Shown: positions 34,847 to 44,138, numbered from the stretch's first letter. The stretch is 64,000 bases of DNA from Lactiplantibacillus brownii (GCF_031085375.1 NZ_JAVCWF010000001.1:124001-188000), one strand, 5' to 3'. A program made the numbers and translations. Notes: generated by a model not told the origin, from the letters alone.

Positions 34847-36546
34847 TAGCGCGCCTCCCGTTCGGCTTGGACAAATTTGGCGACGAATTCAGTTGGCGCA
34901 ATGTGGTGACGTTCGGCCAAGGTGTAGAGACTTGTTTTGGCTAATGACGCTTGTTCAATAATGGCATCGTTAGTCAAAACGTCAGCTGGCGCGGCGTCCA
35001 TTAAGACTTGGCCGTGTCCGAGAACGATGGTCCGGTCGGTGTATTCGAGCATCAGGTGCATATCGTGGGTAATCAGCATGATCGTCATACCTTGTTCGTG
35101 ATTGATCTTTGTTAAAAAGTTCATCATTTCCGTATAATGCTGTAAATCCTGCCCGGCAGTCGGTTCATCAAGAATCAACATGGTGGGTTCGAGGACTAAG
35201 ATGGCCGCAATCGTGACCCGTTTCTTTTGACCGAAGCTAAGTGCTGAGATCGGCCAGTGCCGAAATTCATAGAGACCACAAACCTTCAAGGTCGCGAGAA
35301 CTCGTTTTTCGATCGTTAGCTCGTCAAGGCCGCGCAAAACGAGACCAGTGGCTACTTCATCAAAAATCAGCGTTTTGGAGATCATCTGATTGGGATCTTG
35401 AAGAATGTAGCCGATGTGGTCAGCCCGTTCCTTGACCGACAACTCAGCGAGCGACTGACCATCGAAAGTCATGGTTCCACCCTGTGGCGTTAAAAAGCCA
35501 GTAATCAAGTTACTTAATGTTGATTTACCAGTCCCATTTTGCCCGACAAGACTGATCATCTCACCGCGATGGAGCGTGAGTGATAGCTGGTCGATAATGG
35601 GTTGGTGCGGGTCATAGCCGAAGCACAACTGATCGATGGTCAATAGTGGCTTCGAATGAGTTACAGGTGGATTTAAGGTCACCCCGGTGGCCCATTGTTG
35701 TAGTCTTTCAGTCAAGTTAGGCCCAGTTAATTTGGCCAAGTTGTCTAAATGCTGGCAAGCAGTTAGATCAATGCCAGCGTGTAGTAACGCTGAGAGATAT
35801 AATGGTTCACGCAATCCCAATTGAGCCATCAATGATTGCCGGAGAATTGGTTCTGGCTGATCATTAGCGACAATTCGTCCCTCTTGCATGACAACTAAGC
35901 GGTCGATCGGTTGCTGGAGCACATCTTCAATCCGGTGCTCGATAATAATGACGGTTAGATCTTCGGTATGCGTTAATTGCTCTATGAGTGCCATAGAAGC
36001 CTTACCAGAAGCGGGATCGAGACTCGCTAAAGGTTCATCGAATAACAAAATCTTGCTATTGTCGATTAAGACACCCGCCATGGCGACCCGTTGCTTTTGA
36101 CCGCCAGACAATTCTTGTGGTCGATGGGTCAATAAATTTTGTAAATCTAGTGTCTGAGCCCATTTGGCAGTAGCTGCGCGCATGTCGGCCTGAGTTCGCT
36201 GATCATTTTCGAGTGAGAACGCCATATCTTCAACGACGGTCAGACCAACAAACTGACTGTCAGGGTCTTGTAAAACGGTCCCGACTTGCAGTGATAAGTC
36301 AAAAATAGAACTGGTCTGAATTTCTTGGCCGTTGATGAAGACTTGACCACTCATTTTGCCCGGGTAGGATTGGGGAATCAGCCCATTTAGGCAACGACCC
36401 AACGTGGACTTACCAGAACCAGAAGGTCCCGCAATGAGGACTTTTTCACCGGGATAAATGTCTAGATTTAGATGGCGCAAAGTCGGCTCAGTTTGACTAT
36501 CGTATTGAAATGAAAAATCTTTAAAACTAATAATCGGTGCAGTCAT
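34846..36546 (-). CDS. ECF transporter duplicated ATPase (two ABC domains)
   Basis: A 566-residue protein with two full ABC domains. Domain 1 (about 1-240) has GPSGSGKST, ELSGGQKQRV and ILLFDEPLASLD. Domain 2 (about 295-545) has GQNGTGKST, ALSFGQKKRV and MLILDEPTAGQD. The fusion replaces the separate EcfA1 and EcfA2 subunits. Domain 2 has LSFGQ, a common variant signature. It lies 4 nt after the S-component gene. Confidence 0.95.
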   Translation of the reverse strand: MTAPIISFKDFSFQYDSQTEPTLRHLNLDIYPGEKVLIAGPSGSGKSTLGRCLNGLIPQSYPGKMSGQVFINGQEIQTSSIFDLSLQVGTVLQDPDSQFVGLTVVEDMAFSLENDQRTQADMRAATAKWAQTLDLQNLLTHRPQELSGGQKQRVAMAGVLIDNSKILLFDEPLASLDPASGKASMALIEQLTHTEDLTVIIIEHRIEDVLQQPIDRLVVMQEGRIVANDQPEPILRQSLMAQLGLREPLYLSALLHAGIDLTACQHLDNLAKLTGPNLTERLQQWATGVTLNPPVTHSKPLLTIDQLCFGYDPHQPIIDQLSLTLHRGEMISLVGQNGTGKSTLSNLITGFLTPQGGTMTFDGQSLAELSVKERADHIGYILQDPNQMISKTLIFDEVATGLVLRGLDELTIEKRVLATLKVCGLYEFRHWPISALSFGQKKRVTIAAILVLEPTMLILDEPTAGQDLQHYTEMMNFLTKINHEQGMTIMLITHDMHLMLEYTDRTIVLGHGQVLMDAAPADVLTNDAIIEQASLAKTSLYTLAERHHIAPTEFVAKFVQAEREAR

Positions 36547-36550
36547 AATG

Positions 36551-37111
36551 TTAACGTTCCTTTGTTAAGCTCCCGTGTTGAGTTCGCGTCCGCGCGTATA
36601 AGACGAGCAAAATCGTCCCAATGACGGCAACTGAGATTGAGTCTATGAGCCAAGTTGTGATGCCTTGGATGTAGACTTTATTAGCTGGTTCATGATAAAT
36701 AATGATATCACCGGTTGGAGCTAAAAGAACCCAACCGATAAAGTTAACGATAATTTGATAAATGTTAAACCAGATTAATTTGGCTTTGCCTAAAACTCCG
36801 GTTTCAATTTTAAGGTGATTCTTGGCTAAACCAAAGGCGACCCCAATTAAACCATCAACAATGACCCAAGTCCACCAAGGTGAGCCATAAGTCACGAAAT
36901 CATTCAAAGCATGTCCAATAAAGCCGGCCAGTCCAGCTGCAACGGGGCCAAAGATAGCCCCTAGCAAGGCGAGAAAACCGATAGCAACATTGACTTGGGT
37001 GTTGGGAATCCCGGTTGGAATCGCGACGAACTTCATAAGAACAAATATCACGGCGGCACCGATCCCGGTGGCAACGACGGTACGAATTGAATTAGATTGC
37101 TTATTTTGCAT
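36551..37111 (-). CDS. ECF transporter substrate-binding (S) component, UPF0397 family; probably methionine-related
   Basis: A 186-residue six-helix S component. The N-terminal VVATGIGAAVIFVLMKFVAIPTGIPNTQVN and the central GHALNDFVTYGSPWWTWVIVDG are typical of the UPF0397 family. It binds the substrate and partners with the duplicated ATPase and T protein encoded next. A T-box leader with a Met specifier precedes it, so the substrate is probably methionine or a precursor. It corresponds in layout to the predicted MtsTUV systems of Lactobacillales. The substrate is inferred from regulation, not from sequence. Confidence 0.87.
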   Translation of the reverse strand: MQNKQSNSIRTVVATGIGAAVIFVLMKFVAIPTGIPNTQVNVAIGFLALLGAIFGPVAAGLAGFIGHALNDFVTYGSPWWTWVIVDGLIGVAFGLAKNHLKIETGVLGKAKLIWFNIYQIIVNFIGWVLLAPTGDIIIYHEPANKVYIQGITTWLIDSISVAVIGTILLVLYARTRTQHGSLTKER

Positions 37112-37182
37112 AACGAAAACACTCCCTAATGATAGATAGTAGTAACAAAAATAATGGCAGCTAAATGAGACGATTTAAGGCC

Positions 37183-37420
37183 AACAAAAAACGCGCCCGA
37201 AAGCAAGTGCTTTCAAGGACGCGTTAGCGCGGTACCACCTAGTTTTTCCGATGACTCGGACTTCTCGTGATGGTAACGGATCGCTCCGGCTAGACTGAGC
37301 CTAGCAGCTTCTTCAAGACCATCTTCAACGCGAGTTGCCATCGTTTACACCAAACACGACTCTCTTAGGACAACGACACGCTTACTCATCTTGTCACAGC
37401 TTTTTCTCATCTGAATTTAA
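37183..37420 (-). ncRNA. T-box leader, probable methionine specifier
   Basis: Read on the minus strand, the leader has a Stem I base CAAGA/TCTTG (37389-37393 with 37315-37319). The specifier-loop side AGTAA is on the 5' strand, and GAAG-ATG-G is on the 3' strand, with ATG at 37320-37322. The T-box sequence AGGTGGTACCGCG is at 37228-37240, and a GC-rich terminator (AACGCGCCCGAAAGC with its partner) ends in a T-run at 37186-37225. Uncharged tRNA-Met would stabilise the antiterminator and switch on the ECF operon. Confidence 0.9.
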
Positions 37421-37505
37421 CTTATCATAGCATACGCCAAACTGAGCTGATAAGCAAGCAAACCCGAACAAATGAAGCCGGTTACATGCATATTGACCGG
37501 TTAAT

Positions 37506-37775
37506 TCATTTGTTATGGACTTTGTGAGCCATATAATAGGCACCCCATTCGGCTAATTGGCCTTTAGAGATTGCCTTAGCATAGCCCTGTTCTAATAATT
37601 TTTCGAAAACTGGTAAGAATTGATCAGTAGTCGCCTTAGCGAGAATTTTAGCTTCTTCATGATTGCTCATTTTAGAAAAATCGACGTCAACTTCCGGTGT
37701 GAAATCCGCGAGGGCTTTAATTGCAGCGGAGTAGATGACGGCGTCTTGATCAAGTGTTAAACTGTGGACTTCCAT
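37506..37775 (-). CDS. Hypothetical small acidic protein, 89 aa
   Basis: An 89-residue soluble helical protein without recognisable motif: an N-terminal strand/helix part, then alternating Lys/Glu/Ala helices and a C-terminal WGAYYMAHKVHNK. The start is supported by GAGGTGACTATTA upstream. It is transcribed toward the T-box operon with a weak hairpin between. The family is unknown to me. Confidence 0.6.
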   Translation of the reverse strand: MEVHSLTLDQDAVIYSAAIKALADFTPEVDVDFSKMSNHEEAKILAKATTDQFLPVFEKLLEQGYAKAISKGQLAEWGAYYMAHKVHNK

Positions 37776-38079
37776 TAATAGTCACCTCATATTTTGTGTT
37801 TGAAAGGCGAATCTCGTCGTCATCACGAAAAGTGACTAATGCGTTGCCGAATTAATCGAAGCAACGATCGTCCTAAATGTGATTACGACGATCGACCGGC
37901 TGACAAAATATCAGCTGTACTCGTCTCTTTCTCTCATTATAGCGGCTTATCAGTTGTGACGGTCAATTTAAGTTCTTAATGAGTAAAAATGATATTTTGA
38001 ATAAAAAGTATATACAAATGTTTCCTTTTGGGTATGAAATGGGGTAAACTATTTGACAAGAAGTTATCGAAGAAAGAAT

Positions 38080-38805
38080 GTGACTAATTTGGCTTATAAG
38101 TATGAAGCAATCGCTGACAGCTTACGTCAGGACATTAAAAGTGGTAAATATGCGCCTGGGGAGCTCATGCCTGACCAAAATAAACTGGCAGCGACGTTTG
38201 ATACAACCCGGATTACGATTCACAAGGCCATTCAACTGTTAATTATTGAAGGGATGGTTTACTCGAAGCGGGGTGCGGGGACTTTTGTGCGTAAAGATTT
38301 TGGCTTAACGAATACACGACAAGAAACACAAGTGGACCGCCCATTAGGAACGACCCGAACGAACCAAGGTAAAAAGGTTACCAGTAAAGTTTTGGAATTG
38401 GAAGCCCGGCTGCCAACGGCGCGTGAAGCTGAACAATTAATGATTGATACCATGGACCCAGTTTATGTCATTCGACGGACCCGATATGTCGAAGGCAAAG
38501 TTTGGGCCTATGAACATACGATCATGCCAACCAGTATTGTGACTTTAACCAAACAAGTCTTGGAAGGCTCGATTTATGGGTACTTAGAAAAAGAACGTGG
38601 TATGTCGATTGCGGGCACGCACCGCTTGATTTCTGCGGCCAAAGCGACCGATGAAGATGTGGAAGCCATGGGTGCTGAACTTGATGATCCCGTGTTAGTG
38701 ATCAATCAGGTCAGTTATACGGACGATGGTCAACCATTTGAAGTTTCAGAATCACATTTCCCATATGATAGTAGTACTGTTGTCGCGGATGTTCAGGTGC
38801 ATTAG
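38080..38805 (+). CDS. GntR/HutC-family transcriptional regulator with UTRA domain
   Basis: A regulator of about 241 residues. The winged helix (about 5-75) contains YEAIADSLRQDIKSGKYAPGELMPDQNKLA, DTTRITIHKAIQLLI and KRGAGTFV, and is followed by a UTRA ligand domain (about 95-235). Family members of this type sense phosphorylated sugars, and several control beta-glucoside PTS operons. A dyad GTATATAC in the upstream region (around 37999) could be its operator. GTG 38080 is one start; TTG 38053, with GGGGT upstream, would add nine residues. It points away from the GH1-PTS operon, so a link to it is only suggested by type. Confidence 0.85.
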   Translation: MTNLAYKYEAIADSLRQDIKSGKYAPGELMPDQNKLAATFDTTRITIHKAIQLLIIEGMVYSKRGAGTFVRKDFGLTNTRQETQVDRPLGTTRTNQGKKVTSKVLELEARLPTAREAEQLMIDTMDPVYVIRRTRYVEGKVWAYEHTIMPTSIVTLTKQVLEGSIYGYLEKERGMSIAGTHRLISAAKATDEDVEAMGAELDDPVLVINQVSYTDDGQPFEVSESHFPYDSSTVVADVQVH

Positions 38806-38835
38806 CGTATTGTTTATAGATTAGATCCAGCTAAC

Positions 38836-39231
38836 TTGCCGCTCCGGTTGGCCTGGATCGATGCTGGAACGTGGTGGCCACGTTTGTGAGCCAAAGGGCG
38901 GTCTCACAAGCCGGGCTTTCTCTAAGCTGGAAACTTCACCAGCAAAGAGAAATTTCACCACTGAGCATCATTCAGACCGCCCTGCGCTAAGTAGTGTCCT
39001 TAATATCAATTTTTCGTTTTGACTGAATTTTGTCTTTGTCTGAAGCACTATTTGATGTCGGAGTGGACCAGTTCGTTCGCCGTGTCAAGACACTTAGCTG
39101 GGCGGTTTTACCCAGGTTAGTGTCTGGCCGACTTTTAAAAGACGTGGGCTTCGGCTTGAAAGCGCACTGCAGACCGTTCTTTGGCTGCAGGGCTGCCTCA
39201 CAGCGAACGAGCTGGTCCACGGAGATGGCCA
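38836..39231 (+). repeat. Structured two-domain repeat, family A copy 3
   Basis: Domain 1 (38836-38992) and domain 2 (39058-39231) are both complete. In domain 2 the outer stem reads GTGGACCAG with partner CTGGTCCAC, where copy 1 has GTGGACTAG with CTAGTCCAC, a compensatory change. The core between domains (about 38993-39057) differs from the other copies except for a short AATATCAATT and GTCG at its edges. The 600-bp gap holds no convincing gene; short frames inside it follow the repeat. Confidence 0.9.
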
Positions 39232-39367
39232 ATCTTACAGTGACCTAATTTTATGAAGGCTCGTTAACGAGTCTTTTTTTGGGCATGAATTTTATAATTG
39301 ATGGCCGGTAAACAGTGATTTATTGGGGTTTGCAATCAAGAAATAAGAGGTGCATAATTTGAGGTAA

Positions 39368-39381
39368 AGTAAGCGCTTTCT
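39368..39381 (+). promoter_or_regulatory. cre-like site upstream of the PadR/DUF2812 operon
   Basis: AGTAAGCGCTTTCT matches the cre consensus except for the outer A and T, 26 nt before the start codon. Confidence 0.6.
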
Positions 39382-39406
39382 TAAATCAAAAGGAGGAGAC
39401 CGTATT

Positions 39407-39745
39407 ATGGCTGGAAACTTTTATCAACGGTTAATCGATAAGTATGAACCAATGACCGAAGCCGCTTTTTTAACTTTAGTTAGTGTCCGGAAACCAATTA
39501 AGAGCGACGACATTCCTAAAAAAATCGCGACGTTAACTCATAATCAATTACAACTGGGATTGGGCACTTTATTTACTAATTTGCATGCAATGACCAAAGA
39601 TTATTTGATGACGGAACGGGTCGATAGCGATGACGTGCACGTGTATGAGATTACCGGGAGCGGTGAAGCGCTATTAATGGCGGAGCGCGACCGGTTAAAG
39701 TTATTGACTGAGATTATTGAAAACGAGGATTTAAAAGCAGATTAA
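39407..39745 (+). CDS. PadR-like transcriptional regulator
   Basis: A 112-residue winged-helix protein: TEAAFLTLVSVRKPIKSDDIPKKI, the GLGTLFTNLHAMTKDYLM recognition and turn region (about 51-68), a wing with VYEITGSGEALLMAE, and a C-terminal dimer helix. PadR-like regulators of this size are commonly encoded before DUF2812 membrane proteins and regulate them; the same order occurs here. The site AAAAGGAGGAGAC is strong. It is the first gene of a four-gene operon. Confidence 0.82.
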   Translation: MAGNFYQRLIDKYEPMTEAAFLTLVSVRKPIKSDDIPKKIATLTHNQLQLGLGTLFTNLHAMTKDYLMTERVDSDDVHVYEITGSGEALLMAERDRLKLLTEIIENEDLKAD

Positions 39746-39793
39746 GCGGCGAACTAGGGGGAGACTAGTTTGCTGTAACGGGAAGTGATAAGC

Positions 39794-40588
39794 ATGCGAC
39801 GTTATCGAGTGCTGATTAAAGGCTCAGCGCCTGAATTAACTTGGCTAAATAAACTCGCAGCTGACGGGTGGCTTTTGACGCAGATTAATGGCAACTGGTA
39901 TAAGTTTGAACGAACCACAGCGCATTATCGAATTTTGAGTGAGTACGTGCCAAATGAAGTCGCCGAAACATTGACGACCCACGAACATGTTTTTAAGGTG
40001 TTAACCAAAGTGCCATTGACTGTCGCTAAAGCACAAGTCGTTTATACCGGTAGTTTACACCCACAATTGCAGCAATCGCGAGTGGATCATCAGGACGCGC
40101 CATTAGAACTCAAAATTGCGGTTGCCACGCGGTTACGCTATTTGAATGAGATGGATATTGCGCTTTTCATGGGCTTGGTTATTATCATCGGGTCAATCAT
40201 TGTGACCAAGGATGGTATTCCGGACGCAGTTGGCGATTCGATGATCAGTATCTGGGTACTCTGCGTGGCATTTTTTGCAATGCAATCAGCTAAGGTTCAT
40301 ACGATAGTTGCACGGTTGCGGCGTGAAACACAAAATTATAACGGCGCTTGGCGGCCCACGAATCATGTGTTTCTGGAACATTTGCCAGCAGATTTGGATC
40401 TGGAAAAGGTTGCCAGTCTCGGGGAATGGCGACTGGTTGGACACGATAAAAAGGGGTCATATTGGTACGATGTGCAATCGTTAGCGAGTGAAATAGAAAT
40501 TCGGGATGCAGTCATGGCCATTGCTCCTAAAGGGACCACGGTTAAAGTGGTTAGTTTCTTGGGACTCGCACCAATTGGTTATCTATAA
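39794..40588 (+). CDS. DUF2812 membrane protein, paralogue 1
   Basis: A 264-residue protein. An N-terminal soluble DUF2812 module (about 1-85: WLNKLAADGWLLTQINGNWYKFE, YRILSEYVP) is joined to two membrane helices (about 120-140 and 145-165) and a second soluble module with GEWRLVGHDKKGSYWYDVQSLASE. The function of DUF2812 is unknown; with PadR it is suspected to act in envelope or sensing functions. ATG 39794 follows GGGAAGTGAT. It is less similar to the other two copies than they are to each other. Confidence 0.85.
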   Translation: MRRYRVLIKGSAPELTWLNKLAADGWLLTQINGNWYKFERTTAHYRILSEYVPNEVAETLTTHEHVFKVLTKVPLTVAKAQVVYTGSLHPQLQQSRVDHQDAPLELKIAVATRLRYLNEMDIALFMGLVIIIGSIIVTKDGIPDAVGDSMISIWVLCVAFFAMQSAKVHTIVARLRRETQNYNGAWRPTNHVFLEHLPADLDLEKVASLGEWRLVGHDKKGSYWYDVQSLASEIEIRDAVMAIAPKGTTVKVVSFLGLAPIGYL

Positions 40589-40621
40589 GTAACTTAATTA
40601 ACAAAACGGGGAAGCGGTAGT

Positions 40622-41419
40622 ATGTGGCGACATCGATTTTTAATCAAAGGTTCTGGTCAAGAATTAAAATGGTTAAATAAGCTGGCTAAGCGGGGATGGT
40701 TGTTAGCCGGTATTCGGGGAAATTGGTATCACTTTAAGCATGTGAAACAAACTTACCGGCTCTTTAGTGAGTATGTGCCGACGGAATTAGTTGCGGAGAT
40801 CACCCAGGCTGATCAGGTCTTTCAAGTTTTGGCGACCGTGCAAGTGGCAAAGCCCGACATTCAAGTGGTGTATACCGGGAGCACCCAACCAGAAGTTGTC
40901 GCTGCCCAAGTGTCACCAGGTGATCCGCAGATGCGTTTGAAAGTTGCGCTAGGCATGCGGGATAAAGCCATGAATACGATGAATTTAATCATCTATCTGG
41001 GAGTTGGTTTTCTGGCCGTGCTAGTCTTTACGATGAATAATCCGATTCAGATGGATTTAATTGGTGCCTATGCATTGATTGGGTTGCTCGTCGCATTTCG
41101 GTTTGTCCTCAGCGCTAAAAACTTACAAAAACAAATTGCGATTTTACGTCGTGATACGCAAAGTTATGATGGCGCTTGGATGCCAACCATGCACGTCTTT
41201 ATTGACCCATTGACGACTGATCTGGATACTGAAGCGTTGAAATCACTGGGACGTTGGCAATTAGTTGGTCACAGTCGTAAGGGCGCCTATTGGTATGATC
41301 TACAGACACTCGCTTCCGAAAGCGAAATCAAGCAGGTTCTACACCCAGTAGTCCCAACTGACGCAACGGTCAATGTGATGAGTTGGTTAGGCATGGCACC
41401 GATTGGTTGGTTCCTTTAA
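40622..41419 (+). CDS. DUF2812 membrane protein, paralogue 2
   Basis: A 265-residue paralogue with the same order: soluble module (MWRHRFLIKGSGQELKWLNK), two helices (about 120-140 and 146-165) and a C-terminal soluble module (LGRWQLVGHSRKGAYWYDLQ). It is about four-fifths identical by eye to the next gene, at both protein and DNA level, so a recent tandem duplication is likely. It lies 33 nt after the first copy. Confidence 0.85.
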   Translation: MWRHRFLIKGSGQELKWLNKLAKRGWLLAGIRGNWYHFKHVKQTYRLFSEYVPTELVAEITQADQVFQVLATVQVAKPDIQVVYTGSTQPEVVAAQVSPGDPQMRLKVALGMRDKAMNTMNLIIYLGVGFLAVLVFTMNNPIQMDLIGAYALIGLLVAFRFVLSAKNLQKQIAILRRDTQSYDGAWMPTMHVFIDPLTTDLDTEALKSLGRWQLVGHSRKGAYWYDLQTLASESEIKQVLHPVVPTDATVNVMSWLGMAPIGWFL

Positions 41420-41491
41420 TGCTGTGTAGCGTTATCATAGCGCTATGCCACTTGTGACTTTGCCTAACTTAATATCTGAGGTGGCGGTAGA

Positions 41492-42289
41492 ATGTGGCGA
41501 TATCGGTTCTTAATCAAGGGCTCTGGTCAAGAATTAACTTGGCTCAATAAACTGGCTAAAAGCGGCTGGTTGCTGGCTGGAATTCATGGAAATTGGTACC
41601 ACTTTAAGCATGTGAAACAAATTTATCGACTCTTTAGTGAGTATGTCCCGACGGAATTCGTCGCGGAAATCACCCAAGCTAATCAGGTCTTTCAAGTGTT
41701 GGCGACCGTGCAAGTGGAGAAACCTGATATTCAAGTGGTGTATACCGGAAGTGATCAACCGGAAGTTGTGGCTGCCCAAGTCTCGCCAGGTGATCCGCGG
41801 ATGCGGTTAAAAGTTGCACTTGGTATGCGGGATAAAGCCTTGAATATGATTAATTTGTTGATCTATCTTGGCGTTGGCTTTTTGGGGGTCTTAATTTTCA
41901 CGATGACTAGTGGGGCGCAACTCTTACTAGCAATGATCTATGTCTTCTTTGGCATTTACGTGATTTTCCGCTTTTTCCTAAGTGCTAAAAATTTACAAAA
42001 CCAAATTGTTATTTTACGTCGTGAGACCCAGAGCTACGATGGCGCTTGGATGCCGACCATGCACGTCTTTCTCGAGCCATTGAAAACAGATCTAGATACC
42101 GACGCTTTGAAGTCGCTAGGACGTTGGCACTTAGTTGGTCGTAGCCACAAGGGCATGTGTTGGTATGACTTACAGACGCTAGCCTCTGAAAGTGAGATCA
42201 AGCAAGTTTTACGACCAGTTGTCCCGACTGAAACCACGGTGAATGTGATGAGTTGGCTGGGATTGGCGCCGCTTGGTTGGATTATTTAG
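41492..42289 (+). CDS. DUF2812 membrane protein, paralogue 3
   Basis: A 265-residue copy nearly identical to paralogue 2 in the soluble parts (MWRYRFLIKGSGQELTWLNKL) and more divergent in the two membrane helices (about 115-165). This pattern suggests selection or drift acting on the membrane part after duplication. A 72-nt gap separates it from copy 2. It ends the operon before a clear terminator. Confidence 0.85.
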   Translation: MWRYRFLIKGSGQELTWLNKLAKSGWLLAGIHGNWYHFKHVKQIYRLFSEYVPTEFVAEITQANQVFQVLATVQVEKPDIQVVYTGSDQPEVVAAQVSPGDPRMRLKVALGMRDKALNMINLLIYLGVGFLGVLIFTMTSGAQLLLAMIYVFFGIYVIFRFFLSAKNLQNQIVILRRETQSYDGAWMPTMHVFLEPLKTDLDTDALKSLGRWHLVGRSHKGMCWYDLQTLASESEIKQVLRPVVPTETTVNVMSWLGLAPLGWII

Positions 42290-42351
42290 TGGTTAGCTTT
42301 GAAAATGAACGTGGCCTTCTATCGGTCATTTTGATGAACTATCAAGAACTG

Positions 42352-42387
42352 CAAAATGAGTCTGGACTAAATGCCAGACTCATTTTG
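42352..42387 (+). terminator. Terminator of the DUF2812 operon
   Basis: CAAAATGAGTCTGG pairs with CCAGACTCATTTTG around an 8-nt loop. The following 280 nt to the next gene are AT-rich with no recognised feature. Confidence 0.9.
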
Positions 42388-42670
42388 TGGTTTTATTTGG
42401 GGCTAAAATTCAATGCAATCCTTAAATAATTATTATATAAATAATATTGAGTGACATTAAATAAAAATAGTAGTATCCTAATGTATGACTAAAGCTGGTA
42501 TGGGTTGAGTGTTTTCTAAATTTGACTGCTAAATTAAAATATCAATAAATAATACTATGAATGTTTTTGTATTCGTCATACTATTTTCATAAAATCAGTA
42601 TAAATTATAGTTAAGTTCAATTGGTAACGGGTGCGGTACCAAGAACTAGAAGAAAATCGAGGTGATTTTG

Positions 42671-43162
42671 ATGCGACTAAAAGATTTAACAGGTGAGACG
42701 TATAGCCGATTAACCGTCGTTGAACGTGCTGAAAGCGCGCCAAACGGGAATGCCCGGTGGTTGTGTCAATGTTCATGTGGTCGGCAAGTCGTCGTCGATA
42801 GCTATCGTTTACGCAAAGGTATTACCAAGAGTTGTGGTTGCTTGCGAGCGGACGTTAGTCGGAAAAATATTTTTGAAAATCCAAAGACACGCCAAAATAT
42901 GGGTCGTAGTGATAATTTGCCATTATATCAAGGGACTTCAGTGGATCGCCTGAAGCCTAACAGTCGCAATCGGAGCGGTGTGATTGGCGTTTCTTTTGAT
43001 CGTTGTTCACAAAAATGGGTGGCACGATTAATGTATCGTGGTCATTTAGTTTTGAATCAACAATTCGCTGATATGGATGATGCTATTTTAGCGCGGAAGC
43101 AAGCTGAAGAACGCTATGTCAAACCAATCTTGGAAGAATATGCTAAAACCAGCGCGGAATAA
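42671..43162 (+). CDS. Zinc-finger/AP2-like DNA-binding protein (homing-endonuclease-associated type)
   Basis: A 163-residue protein. The N-terminal half has a Cys-rich motif (WLCQCSCGRQVVVDSYRLRKGITKSCGCL, about 34-62) with Cys pairs typical of phage and homing-endonuclease-associated proteins. The C-terminal half has an AP2-like DNA-binding segment (NRSGVIGVSFDRCSQKWVARLMYRGH, about 103-128, and the ADMDDAILARKQAEERY helix). No nuclease motif (HNH) is visible, so DNA binding alone is likely. ATG 42671 follows GAGGTGAT. Proteins of this type are usually phage- or element-derived. Confidence 0.7.
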   Translation: MRLKDLTGETYSRLTVVERAESAPNGNARWLCQCSCGRQVVVDSYRLRKGITKSCGCLRADVSRKNIFENPKTRQNMGRSDNLPLYQGTSVDRLKPNSRNRSGVIGVSFDRCSQKWVARLMYRGHLVLNQQFADMDDAILARKQAEERYVKPILEEYAKTSAE

Positions 43163-43176
43163 AACGCGTACATACA

Positions 43177-43218
43177 AAATGAGTAAGTCTGGGCTGACGG
43201 CCTAGGCTTATTTTGTTT
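43177..43218 (+). terminator. Terminator-like hairpin after the AP2-like gene
   Basis: ACAAAATGAG...GGGC pairs imperfectly with GCC...CTTATTTTGT. Confidence 0.7.
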
Positions 43219-43297
43219 CTAGGGGACATTAGTTGTATTTAGACGGCGTAACCGCTAAGCTTAGGCAGAAAATTAATTTGAACGGAGGATTTTACAG

Positions 43298-44092
43298 ATG
43301 GAAATGGGTTTGACACATAAGCGGGTGTTGGTGACCGGGTCGACCAAAGGGATCGGTCGCGCAATTGCCACCGCCTTTGCTAAAGAAGGTGCGGATGTGG
43401 TCATTAATGGGCGTCGCGCGGACACGGTGCAAGGCGTGGTTGATGACTTAGCGGCAGCTTATCCGGCAACGAAGCCGATTGCGGCGCCGTTTGACATTAG
43501 TGATCAGGCCGCTGCTGAAGAACTGTTCAAACTGGTCCCCACGGTGGACGTCCTCGTCAACAACATGGGGATTTTTGCCCCAATGACCTACGATGCCATC
43601 GATGATGCCACTTGGGAACGGTTCTTTAAAGTGAATGTTTTGTCGGGAAACCGCTTAGCACGGCATTATTTACCAGGGATGTTAGCGAATGATTTTGGCC
43701 GGATTATTTTTATTGCGAGTGAAGAAGCCGTCATGCCATCCGGTGAGATGCCCCAATATTCAATGACGAAATCGATGAATCTGTCTTTAGCGAAGAGCTT
43801 GTCAAAACTTACGGTTGGGACTCATGTGACCGTGAACACGGTGATGCCGGGATCGACTTTAACCGAAGGCGTACAACAGATGCTCAATAAGATGTATGCT
43901 GAGTCAGACTTACCAGCCGATCAATGGGAACATGATTTTATGACCCATCATCGGCCTTTGTCACAGATTCAACGATTGATTCGGCCAGCCGAAATTGGTC
44001 GTTTGACCGTCTTTGTGGCGAGTCCGTTTGCCAGCAGTTTTTCTGGTGAAGCCCTGCGAGCAGATGGTGGTTTAGTGCCAACGATTTTTTAA
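43298..44092 (+). CDS. Short-chain dehydrogenase/reductase (SDR)
   Basis: A 264-residue SDR. The nucleotide motif VTGSTKGIGRAIA (about 12-24, TGxxxGIG), NNMG, catalytic Tyr in YSMTKSMN (YxxxK) and a C-terminal ASPFASSFSGEALRADGG are seen. It is a cytosolic NAD(P)-dependent oxidoreductase of unknown substrate. The start has ACGGAGGATTTTACAG upstream. Monocistronic. Confidence 0.92.
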   Translation: MEMGLTHKRVLVTGSTKGIGRAIATAFAKEGADVVINGRRADTVQGVVDDLAAAYPATKPIAAPFDISDQAAAEELFKLVPTVDVLVNNMGIFAPMTYDAIDDATWERFFKVNVLSGNRLARHYLPGMLANDFGRIIFIASEEAVMPSGEMPQYSMTKSMNLSLAKSLSKLTVGTHVTVNTVMPGSTLTEGVQQMLNKMYAESDLPADQWEHDFMTHHRPLSQIQRLIRPAEIGRLTVFVASPFASSFSGEALRADGGLVPTIF

Positions 44093-44103
44093 GCTGAAAC
44101 AAG

Positions 44104-44138
44104 TTGAGTCTGGGGATAATCCTCAGACTTTTTTTGTT
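44104..44138 (+). terminator. Terminator of the SDR gene
   Basis: GAGTCTGGGGAT pairs with ATCCTCAGACT, followed by a T-run. Confidence 0.88.
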
